Shown here in pieces: positions 43,107 through 51,964 of a DNA stretch of 64,000 nucleotides. Under the pieces are notes generated by a model, which searched no databases, was not told the origin of the DNA, and was given only the letters and a program-made list of their open reading frames with translations. The DNA is taken from the NCBI RefSeq assembly GCF_048553275.1, contig NZ_JBLZMW010000009.1, forward strand, positions 118,945 to 182,944. Direction: 5' to 3'. Every line of letters starts with the position of its first letter. The stretch's first letter is position 1. The position numbers were made by a program, and so were the translations under genes. Source of the DNA: Pacificoceanicola sp048553275 (GTDB lineage: Bacteria; Pseudomonadota; Alphaproteobacteria; Rhodobacterales; Rhodobacteraceae).

Positions 43107-44453
43107 TTACCCCGCGACCGCTTTGACTTCTGCCACGATGCCGTCAACGACGCGGCTCAGCAGGGCCTCGTCCTCGCATTCGGCCATAACCCGGATCAGC
43201 GGCTCGGTGCCGGATTTGCGGATCAGCAGGCGACCGTGGCCTTTCAGGTCGGCCTCGGCGGAGGCGATGGCCTGTTGCACGGCGAGGGTTTCAAGCGGTG
43301 CCTTGCCCTTCGCATAACGCACGTTTTTCAAGAGTTGCGGCACCGGCTCGAAGCTGCGGGTCAGCTCGGAGGCCGGTTTCCCGGTGCGGACCATCTCGGC
43401 GAGGAATTGAAGGCCGGCCATGAGGCCATCGCCGGTGGTGGCGTAATCGGTCATGACGATGTGGCCGGACTGCTCGCCGCCGAGGTTGTAGCCATGGGCG
43501 CGCATCGCCTCGACCACGTAACGATCGCCCACCTTCGTGCGTTCGAGCCGCAGGCCGCGATCGTCCAGAAACCGTTCCAGCCCGAGGTTGGACATCACGG
43601 TGGCGACGAGGGCGCCGCCCTTGAGACGGTCTTCCTCGGCCCAGCGGGCGGCCATCAGCGCCATGATCTGATCGCCATCGGCGACCTTGCCGGTCTCGTC
43701 GATCAGGATGATGCGGTCGGCATCGCCATCGAGACAGATCCCCACATCCGCACCATGGGCCACCACGGTTTCGGCGGCGATCTGCGGCTTGGTCGAGCCG
43801 CACTCGGCGTTGATGTTCAGACCATTGGGCGCGGTGCCGACCGGGATGACATCGGCGCCAAGCTCCCAGAGCACCTCCGGCGCGGTCTTGTAGGCGGCCC
43901 CGTTGGCGCAGTCGATGACGACCTTGACGCCATCAAGGCGCATGCCGTGCGGCAGGGTGGATTTCACCCGCTCCTGATAGCGGAAGCGGCCATCGTCGAT
44001 GCGTTTGGCGCGGCCGATGTTCTGCGGCGCGGCGGGGCGCGGGCCCTCGGTCACCAGCGCCTCGATGCGGGCTTCGACCTCGTCCGAGAGCTTGAAGCCG
44101 TCGGGGCCGAAAAACTTGATGCCGTTGTCATCGGCGGGGTTGTGCGAGGCGGAGATCATGATGCCGAGATCGGCGCGCATGGAGGGCGTCAACAGGCCGA
44201 CGGCGGGCGTTGGCACCGGGCCGAGCAGCAGCACGTTCATGCCGGTGGAGGTGAGCCCGGCGGTGAGGGCGTTTTCGAACATGTAGCCGCTGAGGCGGGT
44301 ATCCTTGCCGATCACAACGCGGTGCACGCCCTGGTGTTCGCGGCGGAAGTGGCGGCCCACGGCGGCACCGAGCATCAGCGCCATTTCCGGGGTCATCGGG
44401 TAGGTGTTGGCGGTGCCGCGCACGCCATCGGTGCCGAAGAGTTTGCGTGTCAT
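43107..44453 (-). CDS. glmM: Phosphoglucosamine mutase
   Basis: A 448-residue enzyme making glucosamine 1-phosphate for peptidoglycan and LPS. It starts MTRKLFGTDGVRGTAN. The phosphoserine loop is GIMISASHNPADDNG (about residue 102), the metal loop is CLDGDADRIILID, then GGEQSGHI and the phosphate loop RKSGTEPLIRVM. Last gene of the folB-folP-glmM run, 3 bp after folP, so the three are very likely one operon; the same order is common in Rhodobacteraceae. Confidence 0.97.
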   Translation of the reverse strand: MTRKLFGTDGVRGTANTYPMTPEMALMLGAAVGRHFRREHQGVHRVVIGKDTRLSGYMFENALTAGLTSTGMNVLLLGPVPTPAVGLLTPSMRADLGIMISASHNPADDNGIKFFGPDGFKLSDEVEARIEALVTEGPRPAAPQNIGRAKRIDDGRFRYQERVKSTLPHGMRLDGVKVVIDCANGAAYKTAPEVLWELGADVIPVGTAPNGLNINAECGSTKPQIAAETVVAHGADVGICLDGDADRIILIDETGKVADGDQIMALMAARWAEEDRLKGGALVATVMSNLGLERFLDDRGLRLERTKVGDRYVVEAMRAHGYNLGGEQSGHIVMTDYATTGDGLMAGLQFLAEMVRTGKPASELTRSFEPVPQLLKNVRYAKGKAPLETLAVQQAIASAEADLKGHGRLLIRKSGTEPLIRVMAECEDEALLSRVVDGIVAEVKAVAG

Positions 44454-44456
44454 GGT

Positions 44457-45473
44457 CTAATCCTCGTAGCCAAGGGTGATGGCGCGCCAGAGGCTCAGCG
44501 CCTGCGCGGTTTCGGTCACGTCATGCACCCGGATGAGTTGTACACCCTGTGCCGCTCCGGCCAGCGCCACGGCAACGGAGCCGGGCATACGGGCGGCGGC
44601 CGGGCTGCTGCCGCTGATCTTGCCGATGAAGCCCTTGCGGGACGCGCCGAGCAGGACCGGGCAGCCGATGCCGTGGAAGAGCGCCAGATTGCGCAGAAGG
44701 GTCAGGTTGTGCTGCAGGGTCTTGCCAAAGCCGATGCCGGGATCGACGAGGATGCGGCTGCGCGGGATGCCGATTTCCTCAAGCATGGCCACCTGCGCGG
44801 CGAGGAAGTCATAGACATCGAGCAGCACATCCTCGTAGCGCGGATTGTGGTGCATGGTTTCGGGATCGCCCTGCGCGTGCATGACACAGATCGGCAGGGC
44901 GTGATCCTTGCAATAATGCGCCAGCGCCGGATCGTATGTGAACCCCGAGACATCGTTGACCAGCGATGCGCCGGCGGTCACGGCGGCCTCTGCCACGGCG
45001 GTCTTGCGGGTGTCTATGGACATCGGCACGCTGATTTCGTGGCGCAGCGCCCGGATGACCGGTTCGACGCGGGCGATCTCGGCCTCGTCGGGCACGGTGA
45101 CGGAGCCGGGGCGGGTGCTTTCGCCGCCGATGTCGATGATGTCCGCGCCAGCGTCTGCCATGCACAGGGCATGATTGAGCGCACGCGCGGCGATGTTGTG
45201 CTGGCCGCCATCGGAGAAGCTGTCCGGGGTCACGTTGAGGATGCCCATCAGGCGCGGCCTGTCGAAGACCATTCCGGCGATCGCGGCGCGCGGGGCGGCG
45301 ATCCGGTCGCGCCAGTCCTGCGGGACCTGAGCGAGGGGGATTTGCGTGACCGCGCCGTCACGGGTGTGGTGGGCGGCATGGGTGAACCAGCCCGGCCCGC
45401 CCGCAACAGCCAGCGCGCCCTCCGGGCGCGGCGTTTCAAAGCGGATCAACGGACGAAAATAGTCTGTACACAT
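44457..45473 (-). CDS. folP: Dihydropteroate synthase with N-terminal extension
   Basis: A 338-residue enzyme of folate biosynthesis that condenses p-aminobenzoate with the pterin diphosphate. The catalytic body starts near residue 73 (LMGILNVTPDSFSDGG), with IDIGGESTRPG, VNDVSGF, ILVDPGIGFGKTLQHN, LLGASRKGFIG and IRVHDVTET, all intact. About 70 extra residues precede it (YFRPLIRFETPRPEGALAVA, GGPGWFTHAAHHTRD), which many DHPS proteins lack. The extension is not clearly a known domain and may help partner contact. Confidence 0.95.
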   Translation of the reverse strand: MCTDYFRPLIRFETPRPEGALAVAGGPGWFTHAAHHTRDGAVTQIPLAQVPQDWRDRIAAPRAAIAGMVFDRPRLMGILNVTPDSFSDGGQHNIAARALNHALCMADAGADIIDIGGESTRPGSVTVPDEAEIARVEPVIRALRHEISVPMSIDTRKTAVAEAAVTAGASLVNDVSGFTYDPALAHYCKDHALPICVMHAQGDPETMHHNPRYEDVLLDVYDFLAAQVAMLEEIGIPRSRILVDPGIGFGKTLQHNLTLLRNLALFHGIGCPVLLGASRKGFIGKISGSSPAAARMPGSVAVALAGAAQGVQLIRVHDVTETAQALSLWRAITLGYED

Positions 45474-45551
45474 GGCGGTTGACTGGCCTATTGACCTCGG
45501 GTTGGCAAGCGGGAATGCCGCGTGCCGCCCCCCGAATGCCGCGGCACCGGA

Positions 45552-46496
45552 TCAGTTTTCGAAGATTTGCGCGCCCGGCGCAACGGCGCGCATGGGCAGG
45601 CCGCCGCCGTCCGGCAGGGCTTCGCCGATGACGACCAGCTCGCAGGCTTCCATTTCACCGGCGAACCAGGCGGCGAGGGCGACGCTGTCGCGTGGCTGGG
45701 CCTTGGGGCCTGCGGTGGCGTCGAGCACGATCTTGGACGGGGCCCAGACGCAAATCTGGCCGTTCTTCATCGCCCAGTCGAGTTCGGTGCGCGTGGCCAC
45801 GACCTTGCAGCGGTGATCGCGCGCGGCGAGCATCCAGCCATTTTGTTCGATGGCCAGCAGGTCGATGCGGCGCTGGGTCATGGTGTGGCCGGTCTGCGGC
45901 GCGGGCAAGTCGGGACGGCCAACACAGAAGATCACCGGCGCGCGGCGCGCGGCGAGGGTGTCGATCCAGGCGCCGAGCTCCGGGTGGGCCATGGCGGCGT
46001 TGGAGATATAGACGATGCGCGGGTGCGGGCGCTCCTGTGCGGCGCCGTCCGCCAGCGTGTTCAGGTGCTCGCCGAAGTCGCGGCGGGTGCGGGCGATTTC
46101 GACCCCGAGGGCGCCGGGCCCCCGGTCGAGTTTCTCGATGCGCAGGAAGACGCGGGCGGCCTGGGGTTCGAGCAAGATGCGCTCGGCGACGCGTTCGGCC
46201 AGGGTTTCGAGCAGGTTGAGGCGCTCTGCGGCCAGTTCGTAGGCGATGGCTTCGGTGACGCGGTCGTAGGAGAGGATGCGGTCGACATCGTCCTCGATCG
46301 TGCCGGTCAGCGGGCTGACCTCGACCACGACGTTGAAGCGCAGGCGCTGTGTGGTGCCGCGTTCGGCCTGAAACGCGCCTATCTCTGCCGCGACGATGTG
46401 ATCGCGCAGGCTGATGCGGTCGCGCGGATCGTCCCCGGCGGTGGCGATGGCGCGTTCGGATGGATGCGCGAAGGCGAGGCGGATGTCATCGGCCAT
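45552..46496 (-). CDS. folB: Dihydroneopterin aldolase with long C-terminal domain
   Basis: A 314-residue protein. Residues about 25-140 are a FolB domain (ISLRDHIVAAEIGAFQAERG, LRFNVVVEVSPLTGTIEDDV, LNLLETLAERVAERIL, VFLRIEKLDRGPGALGVEI), the aldolase releasing 6-hydroxymethyl-dihydropterin. The remaining about 170 residues (VYISNAAMAHPELGAWIDTL, then ICVWAPSKIVLDA and SVALAAWFAGEMEACELVVI) look like an amino-acid-kinase fold; this is my reading of the pattern, not a confirmed match. First gene of the folB-folP-glmM run, 78 bp before folP. Confidence 0.9.
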   Translation of the reverse strand: MADDIRLAFAHPSERAIATAGDDPRDRISLRDHIVAAEIGAFQAERGTTQRLRFNVVVEVSPLTGTIEDDVDRILSYDRVTEAIAYELAAERLNLLETLAERVAERILLEPQAARVFLRIEKLDRGPGALGVEIARTRRDFGEHLNTLADGAAQERPHPRIVYISNAAMAHPELGAWIDTLAARRAPVIFCVGRPDLPAPQTGHTMTQRRIDLLAIEQNGWMLAARDHRCKVVATRTELDWAMKNGQICVWAPSKIVLDATAGPKAQPRDSVALAAWFAGEMEACELVVIGEALPDGGGLPMRAVAPGAQIFEN

Positions 46497-46597
46497 GAAG
46501 AACTCCCGGTGGTCTGCGACGGTCTGGGCGTTTCAAACACGACCCGAGGTCCGTCCGCCCGGCGAAGGGCGTCCATTCATGGCGTCTTAACGACCAA

Positions 46598-47218
46598 TCA
46601 GCGGCGATAGAACAGGTGAACGCCGATCTTTGCGGTCTTGCGGAACTTTTTTGCCCAGCTCGGACGCACGGCGGTGGTGTGGTAGAAGGTTGCGCCCTGG
46701 GTCAGCGTGCGCGGCCCGCCTTCGAGCATCAGCTTGGCGACCTTGCCGACGCGGTCCCATGCGGCCGGTTCGTTGATGTGTTCGGGGTGGCCGTCGCAGG
46801 TGTAGGTGAACTGGCAGGCGAATTTGCGCCCGGTGCCCTGATTGATGACAGCGCAGACCGAATTGGGATAGCGCGGGCTGTCGACACGGTTGAGGATGAC
46901 CTCGGCGACGCCAAAAAGCCCCTTGGCGGTCTCGCCGCGCGCTTCGAAGTAGAGCGCCTCGGAGAGGCAGCGCCATTCCGGCCCGCCCTGGGCCCGCGGC
47001 TGGCGGGCAAGCCAGTCGTTGGAATAGCTGATGGACTTCGCCCCGGTGCCCATGTCAAGCGATGCGGGGGTCACGAGTTGGCTCAGATGCGCGGAACCGG
47101 CACGGCCAAGGGCCTTTTGCTCAAGCAGGTAAAGACGCTTGGCGGTGGTGTTCATCTCGGCGGTCGCGGGAATCGCGGGAATCGCTAGGAGTAGTGCCAG
47201 GGTTATCGCGCGCCACAT
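46598..47218 (-). CDS. SleB-type cell wall hydrolase
   Basis: A 206-residue exported protein: signal peptide MWRAITLALLLAIPAIPATA, then a linker, then a Hydrolase_2 (SleB/CwlJ-like) domain. The likely catalytic Glu lies in CLSEALYFEARGE (about residue 92), with VILNRVDSPRYPNSVCAVIN, CQFTYTCDG and GATFYHTTAVRPSWAKKF following. In Gram-negatives such proteins remodel peptidoglycan in growth or division rather than germination. Single-gene unit. Confidence 0.9.
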   Translation of the reverse strand: MWRAITLALLLAIPAIPATAEMNTTAKRLYLLEQKALGRAGSAHLSQLVTPASLDMGTGAKSISYSNDWLARQPRAQGGPEWRCLSEALYFEARGETAKGLFGVAEVILNRVDSPRYPNSVCAVINQGTGRKFACQFTYTCDGHPEHINEPAAWDRVGKVAKLMLEGGPRTLTQGATFYHTTAVRPSWAKKFRKTAKIGVHLFYRR

Positions 47219-47316
47219 CGGCTAGTCTCTCGTCACTGTTTCACGCCCCGGACGCGCGGTCCGGAACTCGTGCCCTATAGCCGAAGACTCATTTTGCGTA
47301 AAGTTTGAGCGATTTT

Positions 47317-48501
47317 TTAGGTTACCCGTGCGTCAATGTGTCGGCCAGCGGCGACGGCCGAGGACCATGCCCATTGGAAGTTGTAACCGCCGAGCCAGCC
47401 GGTCACGTCGAGCGCCTCGCCGATGAAATAGAGCCCCGGAACGCTGTCCGACATCATGGATTTGGAGCTGATGTCGTTGGTGGCGACGCCGCCCAGCGTG
47501 ACTTCGGCGGTGCGGTAGCCTTCGGAGCCGGTGGGCTTGAGCGTCCAGCCGTGCAGCGTCTCGCTGAGGGCCGTGATCCGGCGGTCGGGCAGGTCGGCGA
47601 GATTGCCGGTGAGATCCATTTCCCCAGCCAGCAACCCGACAAGCCGCGCGGGCAGCAGGGCGGCAAGCTCGGTGGTCAGGGCGCGGCGGCCCTGCGCGCC
47701 GCGCTGCGCCTTGAGGTGGCTTTCGAGATCCTGACCGGGGGCGAGATCGAGCGCGATCTCCTCGCCCTCGCGCCAGTAGGACGAAAGTTGCAGGATCGCG
47801 GGCCCCGACAGGCCGCGATGGGTGAACAGCAGCGCCTCGTCAAAGCCGGTGCGGTCATTGAAGGCGCGGACCGGCAGCGAGACGCCGGAAATCGGGGAAA
47901 AGCGAGTCTTGTCAAAGGTTAGCGGCACCAGCGCGGGGCGGGTGTCGGTGACCGCATGGCCGAACTGGCGCGCGATGTCATAGGCAAGGCCGGTTGCGCC
48001 CATCTTCGGGATGGATTTGCCGCCGGTGGCGACGATCAGGTTTGTCGCGGTGACGGTCTCGCGCCGCCCCTCGCGGTCGAGCGCGGCGCGAAAGCGACCA
48101 TCGCCGTGGGTCAGGCCCTTGAGCGCGGTCTGCAGCCAGAGCGTGGCCCCCGCCTTGTCCATCTCGTGGCGGAGCATGGCGACGATCTGCGTCGCTTTCC
48201 CGTCGCAAAAGAGCTGGCCCAGGGTTTTCTCATGCCAGGCGATGCCGTGCCTGCCGACGAGATCGAGGAAATCCCATTGCGTGTAGCGGGCGAGGGCGGA
48301 TTTGTGAAAATGCGGGTTTTCCCCGAGGAAGGCGCCCGCGTCGCAGTGCATGTTGGTGAAATTGCAGCGCCCACCGCCGGAGATGCGGATTTTCTCACCC
48401 GGAGTCTTGGCGTGGTCGATCAGCAGCGTGTCCGGCCCGGCATGGGCCGCCGCCATGAGGCCCGCCGCCCCGGCACCGAGTATGAGCGTGTTCACATGCA
48501 T
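47317..48501 (-). CDS. BaiN/HI0933-family flavoprotein (NAD(P)/FAD-dependent oxidoreductase)
   Basis: A 394-residue FAD protein. The dinucleotide motif LILGAGAAGLMAAAHAG is at the N-terminus, followed by the family hallmark GGGRCNFTN (about residues 42-50), LIVATGGKSIPKMGATG, and a C-terminal FAD segment GLYFIGEALDVTGWLGGYNFQWAWSSA. This matches the HI0933-like group (TIGR00275), whose physiological substrate is mostly unknown. The start MHVNTLILGAG is normal. Confidence 0.92.
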   Translation of the reverse strand: MHVNTLILGAGAAGLMAAAHAGPDTLLIDHAKTPGEKIRISGGGRCNFTNMHCDAGAFLGENPHFHKSALARYTQWDFLDLVGRHGIAWHEKTLGQLFCDGKATQIVAMLRHEMDKAGATLWLQTALKGLTHGDGRFRAALDREGRRETVTATNLIVATGGKSIPKMGATGLAYDIARQFGHAVTDTRPALVPLTFDKTRFSPISGVSLPVRAFNDRTGFDEALLFTHRGLSGPAILQLSSYWREGEEIALDLAPGQDLESHLKAQRGAQGRRALTTELAALLPARLVGLLAGEMDLTGNLADLPDRRITALSETLHGWTLKPTGSEGYRTAEVTLGGVATNDISSKSMMSDSVPGLYFIGEALDVTGWLGGYNFQWAWSSAVAAGRHIDARVT

Positions 48502-48668
48502 GATCGCGGGGTGTCACTTTTGCTCTGTCCGCGCAAGAGGCTTGCACGGGCTTCGGTGGTGGTGCCGCGGTCCGGCCGCCGGGACGGAGGGCCGGGCGGC
48601 GCGGCGTCGGGAGTCTTCCTTGTCCAGGCATCCAAGACCGGGGTGTTTGCCCGCGTGCCCTGCGCGGC

Positions 48669-50042
48669 TCAGCAGTTGGGAATGTTCACCGCCAGCCCGC
48701 CCAGCGAGGTTTCCTTGTAGTTTTCGTGCATGTCGCGGCCGGTCTGGCGCATGGTCTCGATGGCGCTGTCGAGCGGGACGAAGTGCTGACCGTCGCCGCG
48801 CAGGGCGAGGCTGGCGGCGGAGACGGCCTTGATCGCGCCAAGGCCGTTGCGCTCGATACAGGGCACCTGCACCAAGCCCTTGACCGGGTCGCAGGTCATG
48901 CCAAGGTGATGCTCCAGTGCGATTTCCGCTGCGTTTTCAATCTGCTGTGGGGTGCCGCCCATGACGGCGCACAGCCCTGCGGCGGCCATGGCGGCGGCGC
49001 TGCCGACCTCGGCCTGACAGCCCGCCTCGGCCCCGGAGATCGACGCGTTGTATTTGACCAGACCGCCGATGGCGGCAGCGGTGAGCAGGAATTCGGGGAT
49101 GCGGCTGCGCGCGGCGCCGGGCACGTGATCGATCCAGTAGCGGATGGTCGCGGGCACGACGCCCGCCGCGCCATTGGTGGGGGCGGTGACGACCTGCCCG
49201 CCGGCGGCGTTCTCTTCGTTGACCGCCATGGCGTATGTGCTCATCCAGTCGTTGATGGTGTGCGGCGCCGATTGGTTCATGCCGCGTTCGGCAAGCAGTT
49301 GTTCGTGGATCGCCCGGGCGCGACGGCGCACGTTCAGACCGCCGGGCAGGGTGCCGCTGCCTTCGAGGCCGCGCGTGATGCAACCGTCCATCACCTCCCA
49401 GATGCGGGCGATGCCGCTGTCAAGGTCTGCGGCGGGGCGGCGCGAGAGTTCATTGGCGCGCTTCATTTCGGCGATGGATTTGCCGGAGGTGGCGGCCATC
49501 TCCAGCATTTCGGTGGCGGATTTGAAGGGGAAGGGCACGGGGGCGCCGTCGTCCGTGTCCTTGCCTGCGGCAAGCTCGGCCTCGGTCAGGACAAAGCCGC
49601 CGCCGACGGAGTAGTAGGTTTCCTGTGCGATGACATCGCCCTGCGCGTCGAGGGCCATGAGGATCATGCCATTGGCGTGGCCGGGCAGGGCGGGTCCGAA
49701 ATCGAATTTCAGGTCGGTGTCGGGATCGAAGCGCAGCGGCGAAAGATCAGGCGGGGTGAGCCGTTTGTCGGCGCGGATGCGGGCGAGGGTCTCGTCGGCC
49801 TGTCCGGCGTCGTAGGTTTCCGGGGTGAAGCCCGCAAGGCCGAGCACCGTGGCGCGGTCCGTGGCGTGGCCGACGCCGGTGAAGGCGAGCGAGCCGTGCA
49901 GCGAGGCCTTGACCCCGTGGGCCGTGAAGGGGGCGGCACGCAGGCGGTCGAGGAATTTTGCCCCGGCCACCATGGGGCCCATGGTGTGCGAGGAGGACGG
50001 GCCGACGCCGACCTTGAACATGTCGAAAACCGAAAGGAACAT
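48669..50042 (-). CDS. sdaA: L-serine ammonia-lyase, iron-sulfur type
   Basis: A 457-residue single-chain serine dehydratase making pyruvate and ammonia. It starts MFLSVFDMFKVGVGPSSSHT, and the 4Fe-4S cysteines are in GAEAGCQAEVG (about 343), MTCDPVKG (about 384) and VQVPCIERN. AGAGG upstream supports the ATG at 50042. The same frame stays open far upstream, but that stretch has shadow-like Arg/His/Gly composition and lacks a family match. Confidence 0.96.
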   Translation of the reverse strand: MFLSVFDMFKVGVGPSSSHTMGPMVAGAKFLDRLRAAPFTAHGVKASLHGSLAFTGVGHATDRATVLGLAGFTPETYDAGQADETLARIRADKRLTPPDLSPLRFDPDTDLKFDFGPALPGHANGMILMALDAQGDVIAQETYYSVGGGFVLTEAELAAGKDTDDGAPVPFPFKSATEMLEMAATSGKSIAEMKRANELSRRPAADLDSGIARIWEVMDGCITRGLEGSGTLPGGLNVRRRARAIHEQLLAERGMNQSAPHTINDWMSTYAMAVNEENAAGGQVVTAPTNGAAGVVPATIRYWIDHVPGAARSRIPEFLLTAAAIGGLVKYNASISGAEAGCQAEVGSAAAMAAAGLCAVMGGTPQQIENAAEIALEHHLGMTCDPVKGLVQVPCIERNGLGAIKAVSAASLALRGDGQHFVPLDSAIETMRQTGRDMHENYKETSLGGLAVNIPNC

Positions 50043-50381
50043 ATGTGCCTCTTGTTTGCTGTTGCGCCCTTGATAGGGGCGGAAGGCGGGGAAATGCGAG
50101 CCGAAAGCGACGTGGCGCCGGTGCGGTGCGTCACGGGGCGCTTGCTTTGAGCGGCGGATCCTTCGGGCAGAGACGGGCGCGGGACAGTTCTCGAAGGCGC
50201 GGGCCACGACGCGGGCGGGAAAAGCGGCGCGGTCGGACCGTTCTGCCGGTGCGGGATGGCACGCGCTGCGTCGAATCGCCGGAGGTTTGTGTGGTCCTCC
50301 GCGCGGGGTCTCGGGCGAAGGGCGGGTAGCCGGTCCACGCAGGCAAGCCGCCGCGGGCTGTGATGAAATCCTGCCGGACCG
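50043..50381. other. 339-bp gap with no supported feature
   Basis: The region upstream of sdaA is GC-rich; several frames are open, but none has a ribosome site or protein-like composition. No terminator or repeat was seen. It presumably holds the sdaA promoter. Confidence 0.5.
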
Positions 50382-50894
50382 ATGGCTGAAGTCATGGAAA
50401 TGACGCGCTGTTTCGAGGGTGTGACGCAAAAGGGCGTCACACCGCATTTCGAGGATTTCATGCGCCCCCCTTTCTTCCCCCGCGCCGCTGGAGCGGTGGC
50501 CGGTCTTGCCTTTGCCGTGAACAAGGGCTCGTCGCTCGCGGCCGATCCGATGCCGGAAGTCCAGGTGGAGAAGTCCGTTTCGACCGGAACCGTTATGTGG
50601 AATTTCGCCATTGATGCCACGAATGTGGCCTGGTCTGCGATGGTGCTCGATGGCACCGGGTACATTTGCGGTGCCTGCAGCAGCACCAAGGCCACGCGCC
50701 CCAACCGCGAAGGTCTGCGCAAGTCCTGGATCAAGGCTGACGGCAAGAAAGTCCTGCGCAGCCTGAGTATCTTCAACACTGAGGGCGTCGCGGCGGATCT
50801 GTCGAAAGCCAGGGCGCGCTGTAAGCCGGTCAATGTCGCCAATCCGAAAGCGAGGTTCGCGATCGGCCTCGATCCGAAGCGGGCGCGGCTGTAA
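50382..50894 (+). CDS. Possible small hypothetical protein
   Basis: An open frame of 170 codons; an internal ATG at 50460 (MRPPFFPRAAGAVAGLAFAV) would give 144 residues with a possible short export signal. The residue mix (MWNFAIDATNVAWSAMVLDG, GYICGACSSTKATRP, ending NPKARFAIGLDPKRARL) and the G/C-rich third positions look more protein-like than either opposite-strand frame. There is no good ribosome site, and I do not recognise the sequence. It could be a lineage-specific gene, a decayed one or chance. It lies between sdaA and rpiA. Confidence 0.4.
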   Translation: MAEVMEMTRCFEGVTQKGVTPHFEDFMRPPFFPRAAGAVAGLAFAVNKGSSLAADPMPEVQVEKSVSTGTVMWNFAIDATNVAWSAMVLDGTGYICGACSSTKATRPNREGLRKSWIKADGKKVLRSLSIFNTEGVAADLSKARARCKPVNVANPKARFAIGLDPKRARL

Positions 50895-50933
50895 TCGGAT
50901 GACCGGACGGGTCGGGAGGGGCTTGAGGGGTGG

Positions 50934-51006
50934 CTGGCCGTGCTGAAACGGCCCTGTGTGCCGGTCTCCGCTGGCCGTGCTGAACAGCCCTGCGTGCCGG
51001 TCGCCG
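50934..51006. repeat. Tandem 36/37-bp repeat upstream of rpiA
   Basis: CTGGCCGTGCTGAAACGGCC begins copy 1 at 50934 and CTGGCCGTGCTGAACAGCCC begins copy 2 at 50971; both end in TGCCGGTCxCCG. Copy 2 is 1 bp shorter. It is about 150 bp upstream of rpiA, with no coding role seen. Confidence 0.65.
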
Positions 51007-51156
51007 ACGGTTGCGCCAATCAGGCGTCCCTGCGATCCCGCTGGCACAGGGTCAGAGCCAAGGCTGGTGACAGCGCGTACTCGCGGCGATTTGGCGCTCG
51101 CCTGCACCGGTTGCTGGCCTTATAACCTGCGGGGAATCTTAGAGAGGACCCGCGCA

Positions 51157-51936
51157 ATGACCGAACTTTCCCCCATCGACAAGGCCAAGTTCGTGGCGGC
51201 CAAGCGCGCCGCCGAGTTCGTGGAGGACGGGATGCGCGTGGGGCTTGGCACCGGATCGACCGCCGCCTGGCTGGTGCGGTGCCTCGGCGAGATGGTGCGC
51301 GAGAGCGGGCTGCGCATTCGCGGTGTGCCGACCTCGACGCGCACCGCCGATCTGGCGCGGGATGTGGGGATCGAGGTGATTTCGCTCGATGAGGCCAAGT
51401 GGCTCGATCTGACCATCGACGGGGCCGACGAGTTCGACGCCAATCTCAGCCTGATCAAGGGCGGCGGCGGCGCATTGTTGCAGGAAAAGATAGTTGCGAC
51501 GGCCTCCGACCAGATGGTGGTGATCGCCGATGCGGCGAAGGAGGTTGAGCACCTCGGGAGCTTTCCGCTGCCGGTGGAGGTGATCCCCTTCGGCTGGCAG
51601 ACGACACAGACGCTGATCGAGGAGACGCTGGTTTCCATGGACGTGATGGGCCGCCAGACCAGCCTGCGGATGAACGGCGACCGGGCCTATGTCACCGACG
51701 AGGGCAACCATATCCTCGATCTGCACCTGAGCCGGATCGGCCACCCGCGACAGATCGCCATGGTGCTCAACCAGATCCCCGGCGTGGTGGAAAACGGTCT
51801 GTTCATCGACATCTGTGATCAGGTGGTGATCGGCTATGGCGATGGCCGTGTCGAGGTGCGGGACGTGAACAATGGCACCGTGTCCGAGGGCCGGGTGGAT
51901 TTTGTCGAGGACGGCAATCTGTTCAAGGATATCTGA
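51157..51936 (+). CDS. rpiA: Ribose-5-phosphate isomerase A
   Basis: A 259-residue pentose phosphate enzyme. Family landmarks: VGLGTGSTAAW (about residues 27-37), LTIDGADEFD (about 86-95), LIKGGGGALLQEKIVA (about 99-114) and the C-terminal GVVENGLFIDICDQVVIGYG. AGAGAGGA upstream supports the ATG at 51157. It opens a run of plus-strand genes (hypothetical, gor, hflK, hflC, DUF2065, SHOCT, degP). Confidence 0.97.
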   Translation: MTELSPIDKAKFVAAKRAAEFVEDGMRVGLGTGSTAAWLVRCLGEMVRESGLRIRGVPTSTRTADLARDVGIEVISLDEAKWLDLTIDGADEFDANLSLIKGGGGALLQEKIVATASDQMVVIADAAKEVEHLGSFPLPVEVIPFGWQTTQTLIEETLVSMDVMGRQTSLRMNGDRAYVTDEGNHILDLHLSRIGHPRQIAMVLNQIPGVVENGLFIDICDQVVIGYGDGRVEVRDVNNGTVSEGRVDFVEDGNLFKDI

Positions 51937-51964
51937 GGCCGTGCGTGGCCGTGATCTGTGCCTT

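Noticed and set aside
42881..43147. An 88-codon minus-strand frame with an internal duplicated peptide over the 84-bp repeat
   Set aside because: The duplication is explained by the DNA repeat, whose period is a multiple of three. It overlaps the glmM 3' end and has a basic, low-complexity composition. Kept as a DNA repeat instead.
47246..47266. CCGGA-TCCGG hairpin as terminator of the flavoprotein gene
   Set aside because: The stem is short and there is no T run on the minus strand.
50043..51107. Upstream extension of the sdaA frame to give an 812-residue protein
   Set aside because: The family start MFLSVFDMFKVG is at 50042 with a ribosome site; the extension has shadow-like composition.
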